A DNA stretch of 64,000 nt from Photobacterium obscurum (GCF_026191635.1 NZ_JAKRRW010000021.1:1-64000), one strand, 5' to 3'. Numbered from the stretch's first letter, positions 53,750-63,085 are shown. Numbers and translations are program-made. The notes: generated from the sequence alone by a model not told the origin.

Positions 53750-53794
53750 GAAGCGGTCATTTTTCAGGGGATGGGAAAATGGCCGCTTCTTTAT
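53750..53794 (+). terminator. Terminator after xdhD
   Basis: GAAGCGGTCATTTT pairs with AAAATGGCCGCTTC (14 bp, one G-U) and TTTATC follows. It ends the ygfM-xdhD transcript. Confidence 0.75.
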
Positions 53795-53889
53795 CAAACG
53801 CTTGTTTGGTATTTCTTGCGAGTGAGCTGTCATAGCGTGGCCGGTATGGGCTGATCTGATTTCAGTCGCGGTGTTATGGGGTGAGGCAA

Positions 53890-53935
53890 CACTTAGCTAA
53901 AGGGCTAAGTGAGAGACCCTTGGGGAATTTCTGGC
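53890..53935 (+). promoter_or_regulatory. Inverted repeat and weak sigma54-like element before the second permease
   Basis: CACTTAGC/GCTAAGTG (53890-53911, six-base spacer) is followed by TTGGGGAATTTCTGGCT, in which GG (53922), ten bases and GC (53934) have sigma54 spacing but the -12 half is TGGC. No TATCA-N3-TGATA site is found upstream within 319 bases, so this promoter is only a candidate. The rest of the 53741-54059 gap has no gene. Confidence 0.4.
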
Positions 53936-54059
53936 TAGGTTATCGATTCTATACTCGTCCAATCTTTCTACGGACAAATGCTGGTTTAGTCATGCTGAGA
54001 AGGAGCATTTCAAGCAACGCGCAAGTCCAGGGAAGTAACAAAGAACGGATGGTATTGAA

Positions 54060-55475
54060 ATGAAACTGTTTTATAACGTCGAAGATAAGCCTCCCGTCGG
54101 GGCTTCAATTTTACTTGCGCTACAACACATGCTTGCCGCGATGGGAGCGATTATTGCCGTGCCTTTGGTGGTCGGCAGTGCGATTGGTTTACCGACCGAT
54201 CAAATGGTGATACTGGTGAATGCGGCCCTGATGGTTTCGGGTGTGGTGACGATTATCCAGTGTAAGGGGGTTGGCCCGGTGGGTATTCGCCTCCCTGTGG
54301 TGATGGGTACCAGTTTTACCTTTGTCGCAATCTCCATCTCCATAGGTCTGGATGCCGGTGTCTCGGGCATCTTTGGTGCATCGCTAGTGGGCTCACTGGT
54401 GATGATTATCGGCAGCCGCTTTATGCCGCAGATCCGAAAGCTATTCCCGCCAGTGGTATCGGGTACCGTGGTTGTTCTCATTGGCTTAACCATCCTGCCG
54501 GTATCGGTGGACTGGTTTGCCGGTGGTTTTGTCGGGCAGGAAGGCTACGGTCAAGTGAGCAACCTGATGTTGGGGCTGCTGGTATTAGTTGTCGTGATTG
54601 TCCTGTCACAAGTCGGTAAAGGTATTATCTCTGCCGCGGCAATTGTGATTGGTATGACGGTAGGGTACTTGGTTGCTATTTTCATGGGTATTGTCGACTT
54701 TTCGCCGGTCCGTGATGCCGAACTTTTTGCCCTGCCAGAAATTGTGCCGTTTGGTCTCAGTTTTACCGTCAGTGGCATTATCGGAATGTCTATTGCGTAC
54801 CTGGTGACAATCATGGAGTCAACCGGCGACTTCCTGGCGCTGAGTGACGCGACACATACCAAGCTAACCGGAAAGAAACTCTCCAAAGGGATCCTTTGTG
54901 ACGGTGTCGGTAGTGCATTGGCCTCTGTATTCGGTGCAACGCCCTTCTCATCTTTTAGCCAAAACGTCGGTATTGTTTCAATCACTGGGGTTGCCAGTCG
55001 TCATGTGGTGGCTGTTACTGGTGTCATTATGCTACTTGCTGGCATGTTCCCGAAACTGGGCGGTATTGTTGTCACCATCCCATCTCCAGTGCTTGGTGGT
55101 GCGGGGCTGGTGATGTTCGCAATGATCATTTCTGCCGGTATTGGCATCCTTTCACGTATTAATTTTACCAAACGTAATATGCTAATCATCGCTGTCGGTG
55201 TGGCATCAGGCATGGCGGTGACAGTGCGTCCCGAAGTGCTGACTTATCTGCCAGATTCGATGCGCGTGATCCTTGGCTCCGGTATTACAACGGGATCGCT
55301 GGTGGCATTGGCGCTGAATATTTTCTTGGGGATCAACCGCGCTGACGAGGCGGAAAGTGCGCAGGAAAAACGCGAAGCACTGGAAGAGCAAATCAAAGAG
55401 TGCGAAGCCTGTAACCGTGCGTTGGAAGAGGAAGAAAAACTGACGGCTCAGCAGGCAGAAGCCGAGCGTAGCTAA
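54060..55475 (+). CDS. NCS2-family purine permease, second copy
   Basis: A 471-residue paralogue of the permease at 26445, with the same marks (LQHMLAAMG, GIRLPVVMGTSFTF, STGDFLALSD, SFSQNVGIVSITGVASR) and a Glu/Ala-rich charged C-terminal tail with several Cys (KECEACNRALEEEE). UacT/XanQ-like; substrate probably urate or xanthine. Where E. coli has ygfO (xanQ) between xdhD and guaD, this gene takes the same position, which argues for a xanthine role by context, while the TM10 motif looks more UacT-like. Its start has a weak ribosome-binding site. Confidence 0.87.
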   Translation: MKLFYNVEDKPPVGASILLALQHMLAAMGAIIAVPLVVGSAIGLPTDQMVILVNAALMVSGVVTIIQCKGVGPVGIRLPVVMGTSFTFVAISISIGLDAGVSGIFGASLVGSLVMIIGSRFMPQIRKLFPPVVSGTVVVLIGLTILPVSVDWFAGGFVGQEGYGQVSNLMLGLLVLVVVIVLSQVGKGIISAAAIVIGMTVGYLVAIFMGIVDFSPVRDAELFALPEIVPFGLSFTVSGIIGMSIAYLVTIMESTGDFLALSDATHTKLTGKKLSKGILCDGVGSALASVFGATPFSSFSQNVGIVSITGVASRHVVAVTGVIMLLAGMFPKLGGIVVTIPSPVLGGAGLVMFAMIISAGIGILSRINFTKRNMLIIAVGVASGMAVTVRPEVLTYLPDSMRVILGSGITTGSLVALALNIFLGINRADEAESAQEKREALEEQIKECEACNRALEEEEKLTAQQAEAERS

Positions 55476-55660
55476 CTTCCCTTTGCCCAGGTGCGAAGGC
55501 TAGGCTTTAGGTAAGACAGATTTAGTTAAGACGTGATTTAACGCGTTTTACATAACAGATTTAATAAAAGGTCAGCGCGGACTCGTCGTGATATCACCCT
55601 ACAACTGTCGTTATCGACATCGGCGGGTTAGCGCGCAAAGACATAATAATAGAGGTATGT

Positions 55661-56977
55661 ATGGAGTACTCCCAATCTATCAAGGCGATTCGAGCGTCGA
55701 TTCTGGACATTGCTAAAGTAGTCGATAAACCAGAAGACATCGAAAAGAATATTCGCTATATCGAAGATGGTTTGATGTTGGTTGAAAACGGCCGTATTGA
55801 GTGGGTCGGGGAATGGGCTGAAGGGAAAGATAGAGTCCCAGCTTCGGTTCGTGTCCGCAGCTATCCGGGCAAAATGGTAATGCCGGGTTTTGTTGATACC
55901 CATATTCACTACCCTCAGGCTGAGATGGTCGGTGCCTACGGTGAGCAGCTACTAGAGTGGTTAAATAATTACACATTCCCAACGGAAGCTCGTTACAAAG
56001 ATAAAGACTACTCGCGCGAGATGTCGGCCTTCTTTATCAAGCAATTGCTACGTAACGGTACTACCTCGGCATTGGTATTTGGCACCGTGCACCCGGAATC
56101 GGTTGATGCCTTGTTTGAAGAAGCCGAGAAGATCAACATGCGGATGATTGCGGGCAAAGTGATGATGGACCGCAACGCGCCTGATTATCTGCTTGATACG
56201 CCGGAAGTGGGCTACAACCAAACCAAGGAGTTGATTGAAAAATGGCATAAACGCGGCCGTTTGCTGTATGCGATCACCCCGCGCTTTGCACCGACTTCTA
56301 CGCCCGAACAGCTAGCAATGGCTGGCAAGTTGAAGGAGGAATACCCTGATACTTATGTTCATACCCATTTATGCGAAAACAAAAATGAGATTGCTTGGGT
56401 CAAGGAGCTTTACCCTGAGCAAGACGGTTACCTGGATGTATACCATCACCACGGCCTGACCGGTGACAAAAGTGTCTTTGCTCACTGTATTCATTTAGAA
56501 GACAAAGAATGGGATTGCCTGCAGGAAACCGATTCGTCTATTGCGTTCTGCCCAACCTCGAACCTCTACCTCGGCAGTGGTTTGTTCAAGCTGCAAGAAG
56601 CGTGGAAACGTAACGTGAAAGTGGGAATGGGAACAGATATTGGTGCTGGTACCACGTTCAATATGATGCAAACTCTGAATGAGGCTTACAAGGTAATGCA
56701 GCTTCAGCAGCATCGTTTGTCGGCTTTTGAGGCATTTTATCTGGCGACACTGGGCGGAGCTAAATCACTCTCTCTGGATCATCTTATCGGTAACTTTGAA
56801 ACCGGAAAAGAAGCAGACTTTGTGGTTATTGACCCATGTTCGACACCGTTGCAGCAATTGCGTTTTGACAGTTCGAAAGACTTGGCAGAAAAGCTGTTCA
56901 TGTTAATGACGCTGGGTGATGATCGCAGTATCTACCGTACGTATGTTGATGGCCGCCTGGTTTATGAGCGCGGTTAA
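55661..56977 (+). CDS. guaD: Guanine deaminase
   Basis: A 438-residue amidohydrolase. Zinc and catalytic motifs are FVDTHIHYPQ, VHTHLCENKNEI, FAHCIHLED and GMGTDIGAGT, all standard for guanine deaminases. It turns guanine into xanthine and ammonia, feeding xanthine to the hydroxylases. In E. coli the homologue is in the same relative place. AGAGG precedes the ATG. The 185-base gap upstream has no sigma54 element I can see, so it may be read from the permease gene or have its own sigma70 promoter. Confidence 0.95.
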   Translation: MEYSQSIKAIRASILDIAKVVDKPEDIEKNIRYIEDGLMLVENGRIEWVGEWAEGKDRVPASVRVRSYPGKMVMPGFVDTHIHYPQAEMVGAYGEQLLEWLNNYTFPTEARYKDKDYSREMSAFFIKQLLRNGTTSALVFGTVHPESVDALFEEAEKINMRMIAGKVMMDRNAPDYLLDTPEVGYNQTKELIEKWHKRGRLLYAITPRFAPTSTPEQLAMAGKLKEEYPDTYVHTHLCENKNEIAWVKELYPEQDGYLDVYHHHGLTGDKSVFAHCIHLEDKEWDCLQETDSSIAFCPTSNLYLGSGLFKLQEAWKRNVKVGMGTDIGAGTTFNMMQTLNEAYKVMQLQQHRLSAFEAFYLATLGGAKSLSLDHLIGNFETGKEADFVVIDPCSTPLQQLRFDSSKDLAEKLFMLMTLGDDRSIYRTYVDGRLVYERG

Positions 56978-57037
56978 TATCATCTAACTAATTACGATAA
57001 TACAGATTCAAAGACGTTCTTCAGGGGTTTATATATT

Positions 57038-57055
57038 TACCCAAGTGACTGGGTA
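57038..57055. repeat. TACCCA/TGGGTA hairpin
   Basis: A six-base stem around AGTGAC, related to the longer TATACCCAAGTA repeat at 48288. A second small hairpin, GTTGAG/CTCAAC, follows at about 57062. They lie between guaD and ghxQ and may be RNA-processing sites or repeat remnants. Confidence 0.4.
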
Positions 57056-57162
57056 TACAGGTTGAGAGGAAGCTCAACATATTTTCTGGGCAGTGAAGGG
57101 GCGCCTCAAAGATAGAGACCCTCCGTCCGCTTCACGCCCAATTCAAACAAGGAACTACCATC

Positions 57163-58542
57163 ATGTCTGAAAATAGTACAATACAAAGTGATCCTGCCAC
57201 TATAGCGACAGAACAACATCAAGGTGGGTTAGACGGTTATTTTCACATCACGGCGCGCGGCAGTACCGTACGGCAGGAATTGGTTGCAGGTTTAACAACC
57301 TTCCTCGCCATGGTGTACTCGGTTATCGTGGTACCGAGTATGCTGGGTGCTGCGGGCTTTAATCAGGGCGCCGTTTTTATCGCGACCTGTTTGGTTGCGG
57401 CGTTTGGTTCGTTAGTGATGGGGTTGTGGGCTAAGTTACCGATGGCGATAGGGTGTGCCATCTCGCTAACCGCCTTCACCGCATTTAGTTTAGTACTGGG
57501 GCAGGGGATTAGTATTCCTGTTGCCTTGGGTGCTGTATTTTTAATGGGTGTACTTTTCACGGCGATTACCGTCACCGGGGTTCGTCAGTGGATTTTAACC
57601 AACCTGCCAACGGGGATTGCCCATGGTACCGGTATTGGTATCGGCCTGTTCCTACTGTTAATTGCTGCCAATGGTGTCAACTTGGTAGTGAAAAACCCAC
57701 ATGCTGGTTTGCCAGTGACGCTGGGTGAATTTACCTCTCTGCCGGTTCTGATGTCTATGATTGGCCTAGCGGCAATCTTTGGCTTGGAGAAGCGCCGCGT
57801 TCCGGGTGGTATTTTGCTGGTAATTGTGGCGATTTCGATTTTTGGTCTGATTTTTGACCCTAACGTGACCTATCAGGGGCTGTTTGCTATGCCGTCTTTC
57901 GGTGCAGAAGGTGAATCGCTGCTGGGTAGCCTGGATATCATGGGGGCGTTAAATCCTATTATTATCCCAAGCGTATTGGCGCTGGTCATGACCGCGATTT
58001 TTGATGCGACAGGTACTATTCGTGCGGTTGCCGGACAGGCAAACTTGCTGGATAAAGACGGCCAGATCATTAACGGCGGTAAAGCCTTAACTGCCGACTC
58101 CGTGAGTAGCATCTTTGCTGGCTTCGTCGGCGGTGCGCCGGCTGCGGTATATATCGAATCAGCGGCAGGTACCGCTGCTGGTGGTAAGACCGGCTTGACT
58201 GCAACAGTGGTCGGTGGTTTGTTCTTGCTGTTATTGTTCCTGTCTCCAATCAGCTACCTAGTACCTGCTTACGCAACAGCGCCGGCGTTGATGTATGTCG
58301 GTCTATTGATGCTGAGCAATGTCAGCAAGCTGGATATGGCAGATTCGGTTGATGCTCTGTCGGGCTTGGTATGTGCCGTATTTATTGTTCTTACCGGTAA
58401 TATTGTGACCGGTATTATGCTTGGCTTTAGCTCGTTGGTCATTGGCCGTGTTATTTCCGGTGAATGGAAACGTCTGAATGCTGGTACGGTAATTATTGCG
58501 GTTGTGCTAGTGGCATTCTATGCCGGTGGCTGGGCAATTTAA
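57163..58542 (+). CDS. ghxQ: Guanine/hypoxanthine permease of the AzgA group
   Basis: A 459-residue transporter with the AzgA-type opening (STVRQELVAGLTTFLAMVY) and IFDATGTIRAVAGQANLLDK, followed by SSIFAGFVGGAPAAVYIESAAGTAAG, a signature of guanine/hypoxanthine/adenine permeases. E. coli GhxQ (YgfQ, about 455 residues) is the closest by position, right after guaD. It imports guanine and hypoxanthine by proton symport across the inner membrane. This is the third purine transporter in the window. AAGGA precedes the ATG; a terminator and a short tandem repeat follow. Confidence 0.9.
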   Translation: MSENSTIQSDPATIATEQHQGGLDGYFHITARGSTVRQELVAGLTTFLAMVYSVIVVPSMLGAAGFNQGAVFIATCLVAAFGSLVMGLWAKLPMAIGCAISLTAFTAFSLVLGQGISIPVALGAVFLMGVLFTAITVTGVRQWILTNLPTGIAHGTGIGIGLFLLLIAANGVNLVVKNPHAGLPVTLGEFTSLPVLMSMIGLAAIFGLEKRRVPGGILLVIVAISIFGLIFDPNVTYQGLFAMPSFGAEGESLLGSLDIMGALNPIIIPSVLALVMTAIFDATGTIRAVAGQANLLDKDGQIINGGKALTADSVSSIFAGFVGGAPAAVYIESAAGTAAGGKTGLTATVVGGLFLLLLFLSPISYLVPAYATAPALMYVGLLMLSNVSKLDMADSVDALSGLVCAVFIVLTGNIVTGIMLGFSSLVIGRVISGEWKRLNAGTVIIAVVLVAFYAGGWAI

Positions 58543-58637
58543 CGATAGGTGCGGGAAGAGCGCTCTAGGTTCTAGGAAAATCAGGCCCTAGGGAAGAACA
58601 AGAGCTTGACCTAGCTTCAAGATTCGTAACACCTGCA

Positions 58638-58679
58638 GGACCCAGGACCCAGGACCCAGGACCCAGGACCCAGGACCCA
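58638..58679. repeat. Six tandem copies of the heptamer GGACCCA
   Basis: Six perfect 7-base units without interruption, in the gap between ghxQ and mobB just before a terminator. The unit length is not a multiple of three and no gene crosses it. It probably varies in copy number between strains. Confidence 0.9.
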
Positions 58680-58683
58680 AAAC

Positions 58684-58713
58684 AAAAGCGAGAGTTTGTT
58701 AACTCTCGCTTTT
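58684..58713. terminator. Bidirectional terminator between ghxQ and mobB
   Basis: AAAAGCGAGAGTT, TGTT loop, AACTCTCGCTTTT: a perfect 13-bp stem with A/T ends for convergent genes. Confidence 0.9.
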
Positions 58714-58729
58714 CTGTTTTTATAATTAG

Positions 58730-59251
58730 TTAGCTCTGTTTCCTTTGTAACCAATCACCAATAAACTTCGCGACATCTTCCGGTTTGTTGAGATCGAGTT
58801 GGGGAAGCTCACACCCTTGCGGGCAGTCGCCGTCGGTAACAAAAGCAATAATATTCGGGTCATTAGGATACAGCAGCGGTTTGCCATAGCTTGGCCGGTG
58901 AATTTCAATCTTGGTAAATGCCTCGTCACGAAACCCTTCTACTAATACCAAATCCAGCTGGCTATGATCGAACTGGCGCAGGCAGGCGTGAAGTTCGGGT
59001 TCTTCACGCTCAGGCTCTGGATATTCAAAGTAGAGCATGTGCCTTTCTTTGGTTGCCATTAGCGTTTGTGCACAGCCTGCGTGGCGCAGTCGGTAGCTGT
59101 CTTTTCCCGGTGTATCAGGGTCTATGCTGTGGTGGCTGTGTTTGAGCAGGCCGATCCGCAAGCCTTGTTGCTTGAGTAGAGGAATCAGTTGTTCCAGCAG
59201 TGTCGTTTTCCCTGAGCCGCTGTAGCCAGCAAAACCTATAATTGGAGTCAT
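58730..59251 (-). CDS. mobB: Molybdopterin-guanine dinucleotide biosynthesis adaptor MobB
   Basis: A 173-residue P-loop protein with GYSGSGKTTLLEQL at residues 9-22, LLKHSHHSIDPDTPGKDSYR, and DLVLVEGFRDEAFTKIEIHR, as in E. coli MobB. It binds GTP and helps MobA attach GMP to molybdopterin for DMSO-reductase-type enzymes. The xanthine-dehydrogenase family uses the cytosine form, so MobB serves other molybdoenzymes, yet its place beside the purine locus is notable. No mobA is next to it. Confidence 0.92.
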   Translation of the reverse strand: MTPIIGFAGYSGSGKTTLLEQLIPLLKQQGLRIGLLKHSHHSIDPDTPGKDSYRLRHAGCAQTLMATKERHMLYFEYPEPEREEPELHACLRQFDHSQLDLVLVEGFRDEAFTKIEIHRPSYGKPLLYPNDPNIIAFVTDGDCPQGCELPQLDLNKPEDVAKFIGDWLQRKQS

Positions 59252-59330
59252 GGTGTTTTTTGAGTGAGCCTATTTGTTTTGATCCTAAATGAAATTAAGC
59301 ATGACGTCATGATGTTGAGGCGGAAAAATA

Positions 59331-59846
59331 ATGGCTAAGTTAACTGTAATCCAAGCGGATATAACAACGCTCGATGTGGATGCTATCGTCAACGCAGCAA
59401 ATAATTCGTTGCTGGGTGGCGGAGGTGTTGATGGGGCAATTCACTGTGCGGCCGGGCCTGAACTGCTTGCGGAGTGCCGTACTCTTGGCGGCTGTAAAAC
59501 AGGTGAAGCAAAGGTAACCAAAGGATACCGGTTGTCGGCAAAATATATTATCCATACGGTGGGGCCTGTTTGGCATGGGGGAAACCATCATGAGGATGAG
59601 CTATTGGCTAGCTGTTATCGCAATGCTCTAACATTGGCTTGGCAGGCAGGAGCGAAGAGTGTTGCTTTTCCCTGTATTAGTACGGGTGTTTATCATTTCC
59701 CAAAACAGAGAGCCGCGGAACTTGCCATCGCCACGGTCAATGACGTACTGAAAAATGTTAAGAGTATCGACCTTGTTTACTTTGTTTGCTTTTCTGCCGA
59801 TGACGTTCAGACCTATCAAAGATTACTCAATGGCACTACATCATAA
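59331..59846 (+). CDS. ymdB: Macro-domain protein, O-acetyl-ADP-ribose deacetylase type
   Basis: A 171-residue stand-alone macro domain. ADP-ribose contacts are VNAANNSLLGGGGVDGAIH and PCISTGVYHFPK, and CKTGEAKVTKGY is typical of the YmdB group. YmdB-type enzymes hydrolyse O-acetyl-ADP-ribose or remove ADP-ribose from proteins, and E. coli YmdB also influences RNase III. Cytoplasmic. No operon partner; the 210-base gap after it holds no gene. Confidence 0.9.
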   Translation: MAKLTVIQADITTLDVDAIVNAANNSLLGGGGVDGAIHCAAGPELLAECRTLGGCKTGEAKVTKGYRLSAKYIIHTVGPVWHGGNHHEDELLASCYRNALTLAWQAGAKSVAFPCISTGVYHFPKQRAAELAIATVNDVLKNVKSIDLVYFVCFSADDVQTYQRLLNGTTS

Positions 59847-60056
59847 TTGTATCAATAGTGAGCTAGGGCGACATTTTTACCCTCAAAGAGTAGATACAAG
59901 CTACATTTATTGTGTAGTTCGTTTACATCTGCTAATACCAAATAAGAGGTAAACTTAGCTGCAATAAAATTCAACTTTCGTGATCTAGCGTAATTTCGAC
60001 AGGGAGTCGCCGTACTGGATCATGAAGAATATCAAATAAGCATCAGGGAGAGTGCA

Positions 60057-60560
60057 ATGTGGGCAACTTTGGATTTTGAAGCATCTGGTTTATCTGATCA
60101 GTCATATCCGATTGAAGTGGGATACTCTTTACCAGATGGCAGTGGCAACAGTTTATTGATTAACCCTCTTACCGCAAGTGATGTTTGGCAGTACTGGGAT
60201 GACTATGCCGAGCATGAAATTCATCAGATATCCCGTCAGGAGTTGCAACTCAAGGGAGTGCAGGTTGTTGAGGTGTGCCATCACCTTAATGCTGTTTTGG
60301 GACGATTTGAGTATGTATTTTGTGATAGCCAATGGGATTTATTTTGGCTCGGCAGGCTTTATCATGCCGCGCATATGCGTCCTTCTTTTATGTTGACAGA
60401 AATCGGTCATTGGCTGATGCAGGAAAATGGTATCGAGCGGGCCCGCTTTCAGTTGGCGTTGGAGGAGCTCGGGCCGGTAAAGCATCGCGCCATGCATGAT
60501 GCGCAGCAAATCAGGTTGGCAATCACTCAGTTGGTGGGGGAGATATCCCCCTATACGTAA
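60057..60560 (+). CDS. DEDDh 3'-5' exonuclease-like protein
   Basis: A 167-residue protein. Residues 5-9 read LDFEA (Asp6 and Glu8, ExoI), VFCDSQWDLFWL gives a middle Asp (ExoII), and HRAMHDAQQIRLA gives the late His and Asp (ExoIII), the set expected of DEDDh nucleases such as oligoribonuclease or the DnaQ fold. It is shorter than most, and I cannot tell RNA from DNA as substrate. It lies upstream of an endonuclease/phosphatase-family gene but is separated by 137 bases. Confidence 0.78.
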   Translation: MWATLDFEASGLSDQSYPIEVGYSLPDGSGNSLLINPLTASDVWQYWDDYAEHEIHQISRQELQLKGVQVVEVCHHLNAVLGRFEYVFCDSQWDLFWLGRLYHAAHMRPSFMLTEIGHWLMQENGIERARFQLALEELGPVKHRAMHDAQQIRLAITQLVGEISPYT

Positions 60561-60697
60561 TTAGGTGTTATAGCTATATACGACTGATTTTGGACATCAT
60601 TACAAATATCAGGAATAAAGCGGGGGATTTAATAGTGCAATCAAGCCATTGCTATTAGAATCCTCGGTTTCCCTGTTTTGATGTTGAGTGACTTTCA

Positions 60698-61858
60698 TTG
60701 TTTACGGAAACACTACCTGAATCCTGTTCTGAATTCTCGACACCCCCTTTGCCTTACTCGCTGCGAGTTGCGGTGTTCAACGTTTCTATGTCTTCGCCTG
60801 TTCCAGGGCAGATTTTTCAGCAAACTTCGGCCCCGGGTAATGAGCGTTTTTCTCGCCTGGCGGCTATCATTCAGCATGTTCGTCCCGATGTATTGATGTT
60901 GTGCGAGTTTGATCATCCTGGAGAGGGGGGCGATGATGGCAGTGTTGAGAATTTTTGCCGCCATTATCTGGCAAGCCCCCAGCATCAGCAACAACCCATC
61001 TCATATCCGTACAGATACTGCCCACCAACTAATACTGGCCTAATGAGCGAGTATGATCTCGACGGAGATGGCGAGCTGACCTTGCCGGCAGATGGTCTTG
61101 GCTTTGGCGAACATCATGGTCATTTTGGCTTTGTCATCCTGTCTCGTTATCCTGTTCGAGAATCACAGGTTCGAAGTTGGCAACAGTTGTTGTGGCGGGA
61201 TTTCCCCAATCACTGTATGCCCGAAAATTATTACAGTCAGCAAGCTAAGCAGGTGGTGCGACTGTCATCGAAAAATCATGTCGTCGTGCCTGTTGAGATT
61301 GGTGATCAGCTTATTCATCTTCTGTGCTGTCATCCGACTCCACCAGTCTTTGATGGCGCTGAAAAACGTAATGCACGCCGTAATCATGATGAGTTACGAC
61401 TGCTAACAGAGATTATTGATAATGCCAGTCACCTTAGAGCGGATGATGGCCTGCGGGGGGGACTCGCTCTCAATGACCGCTTTGTGGTAATGGGGGATCT
61501 GAATGCAGATATGACCGATGGCGATGGTATGAAGTCAGCTATTCGTAATCTTCTGTTACACCCAAAAATCAATCGTTCGGCGAGTGCCGGTCGGATGACC
61601 CCTAAAAGTTTTGGTGGACGCTTTCATCTTCCTTGGCAGCAACGCCAGGGCCGGGCGACGGAGTGGACGCATATATCGGGTCTTCGGTTGGATTATGTGC
61701 TGCCGTCGGCGAATCTAGATATATTGCAAACCGGTGTTTTCTGGCCAGACAAAAAAGATCCACTGCGAAGTCTCATCACTGACGAAAAAGGACGATGTCG
61801 ACCTCAGGCCGGTTCTGATCATCGCTTGGTATGGGTTGATATTGCACTGAAAGCTTAA
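60698..61858 (+). CDS. Endonuclease/exonuclease/phosphatase-family protein
   Basis: The 386-residue frame opens at TTG and the true start is uncertain; the domain proper begins near residue 23 (LRVAVFNVSM). Catalytic elements of the DNase-I fold are present: the Asn in FNVS, Glu in LMLCEFDHPG, GDLNAD and the ending SDHRLVWVDI. An insert DGDGELTLPADGLG resembles a calcium-binding loop. No clear signal peptide is visible, which is unusual because many relatives are secreted. Substrate unknown: nucleic acid, or a phosphate ester. Confidence 0.75.
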   Translation: MFTETLPESCSEFSTPPLPYSLRVAVFNVSMSSPVPGQIFQQTSAPGNERFSRLAAIIQHVRPDVLMLCEFDHPGEGGDDGSVENFCRHYLASPQHQQQPISYPYRYCPPTNTGLMSEYDLDGDGELTLPADGLGFGEHHGHFGFVILSRYPVRESQVRSWQQLLWRDFPNHCMPENYYSQQAKQVVRLSSKNHVVVPVEIGDQLIHLLCCHPTPPVFDGAEKRNARRNHDELRLLTEIIDNASHLRADDGLRGGLALNDRFVVMGDLNADMTDGDGMKSAIRNLLLHPKINRSASAGRMTPKSFGGRFHLPWQQRQGRATEWTHISGLRLDYVLPSANLDILQTGVFWPDKKDPLRSLITDEKGRCRPQAGSDHRLVWVDIALKA

Positions 61859-61951
61859 TTGTAGATTCGGTGCTGAATCGACTATCCATTGGTTCAGTCG
61901 AATAATTTGGCCTATGTTTAGTGCATAGTAATTAACTGTAGGGAGTTAGTG

Positions 61952-63085
61952 ATGACGGGTAAAGATAAAGCACTGGGGGGAGAAGGCTTACGAGGCCAGA
62001 GCGCGGGTTCGACGTCATTGTGTACCGTTGGTAAAACAGGTACAGGGCTGACTTACCGGGGGTATGATATTTCCGATTTAGCAAAATATGCGGAATTTGA
62101 AGAAGTCGCCTACTTATTGCTAAAAGGCAAGTTACCAACAAAAGCGGAGTTGGCCGCCTATAAGACCAAGCTGATTTCTTATCGAGGCTTGCCGTTGGCA
62201 TTGAAAACGGTACTGGAACAGATCCCGGCTGATGCTCATCCAATGGATGTGCTGCGTACGGGGTGTTCGATGCTGGGGAATTTAGAGCAGGAGCATGACT
62301 TCGTTGAAGAATATGACAAGGCGGATCGTCTGTTAGCTCTGTTGCCCGCAATTATCTGCTATTGGTATCGCTATAGCCATCATGGGGTTCGAATTGAAAC
62401 CTATTGTGATCAGGACAGTATCGGTGGTTATTTCCTTAAGATGGTAACAGGTGAAACACCGTCCGAATTACACAAGCAGGTGATGCACTGCTCGTTGATC
62501 CTCTATGCCGAGCATGAGTTTAATGCATCTACGTTTACTGCTCGGGTGTGTGCTTCAACCCTGACGGATCTCTACTCTTGTATCACCGCCGCGATTGGGA
62601 CCCTTCGGGGGCCATTGCATGGTGGGGCCAATGAGAAGGCGATGGATATGATCGAACGCTGGCAGACACCGGACGAAGCTGAAGCCGGTATTATGGAGAT
62701 GCTGGCAAATAAAGAGAAGATTATGGGTTTCGGTCATGCTATTTATCGGGAGTCTGATCCTCGAAATATAATTATTAAGACATGGGCAGAAAAGTTATCT
62801 CAAGGTGCCGATGATGCGGTGTTATACGACATATCCGATCGTGTTGAAGCGGTGATGAAGAGAGAAAAATCGTTGTTTGCCAATGCTGATTTTTTCCATG
62901 CCGCGGCATATCATTTTATGAATATTCCCACAAAGTTGTTTACCCCTATTTTTGTGATGAGCAGGGTGACCGGGTGGTCAGCGCATGTCTTTGAGCAAAG
63001 GGAGCATAATAGGATTATCAGACCGAGTGCTGACTATATTGGTCCGGGGCACCAAGATTGGTTACCAATTGACCAACGGCACTGA
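61952..63085 (+). CDS. prpC: 2-methylcitrate synthase
   Basis: A 377-residue citrate-synthase-fold enzyme; I prefer the ATG at 61952 (GGAG six bases before) to the GTG one codon earlier. The catalytic residues lie in GPLHGGANE, GFGHAIYRESDPR and SADYIGPGHQ. Length and the opening GLRGQSAGSTSLCTVG fit PrpC rather than the longer GltA. It condenses propionyl-CoA with oxaloacetate. The usual partners prpB, acnD/prpD, prpF and prpR are not adjacent, so it stands apart from a normal propionate operon; it could also have citrate synthase activity. Confidence 0.88.
   Translation: MTGKDKALGGEGLRGQSAGSTSLCTVGKTGTGLTYRGYDISDLAKYAEFEEVAYLLLKGKLPTKAELAAYKTKLISYRGLPLALKTVLEQIPADAHPMDVLRTGCSMLGNLEQEHDFVEEYDKADRLLALLPAIICYWYRYSHHGVRIETYCDQDSIGGYFLKMVTGETPSELHKQVMHCSLILYAEHEFNASTFTARVCASTLTDLYSCITAAIGTLRGPLHGGANEKAMDMIERWQTPDEAEAGIMEMLANKEKIMGFGHAIYRESDPRNIIIKTWAEKLSQGADDAVLYDISDRVEAVMKREKSLFANADFFHAAAYHFMNIPTKLFTPIFVMSRVTGWSAHVFEQREHNRIIRPSADYIGPGHQDWLPIDQRH

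Noticed and set aside
54200..54493. Many long antisense frames over the transporter and dehydrogenase genes
   Set aside because: They mirror codon bias of the real genes, lack ribosome-binding sites and have no recognisable domains.
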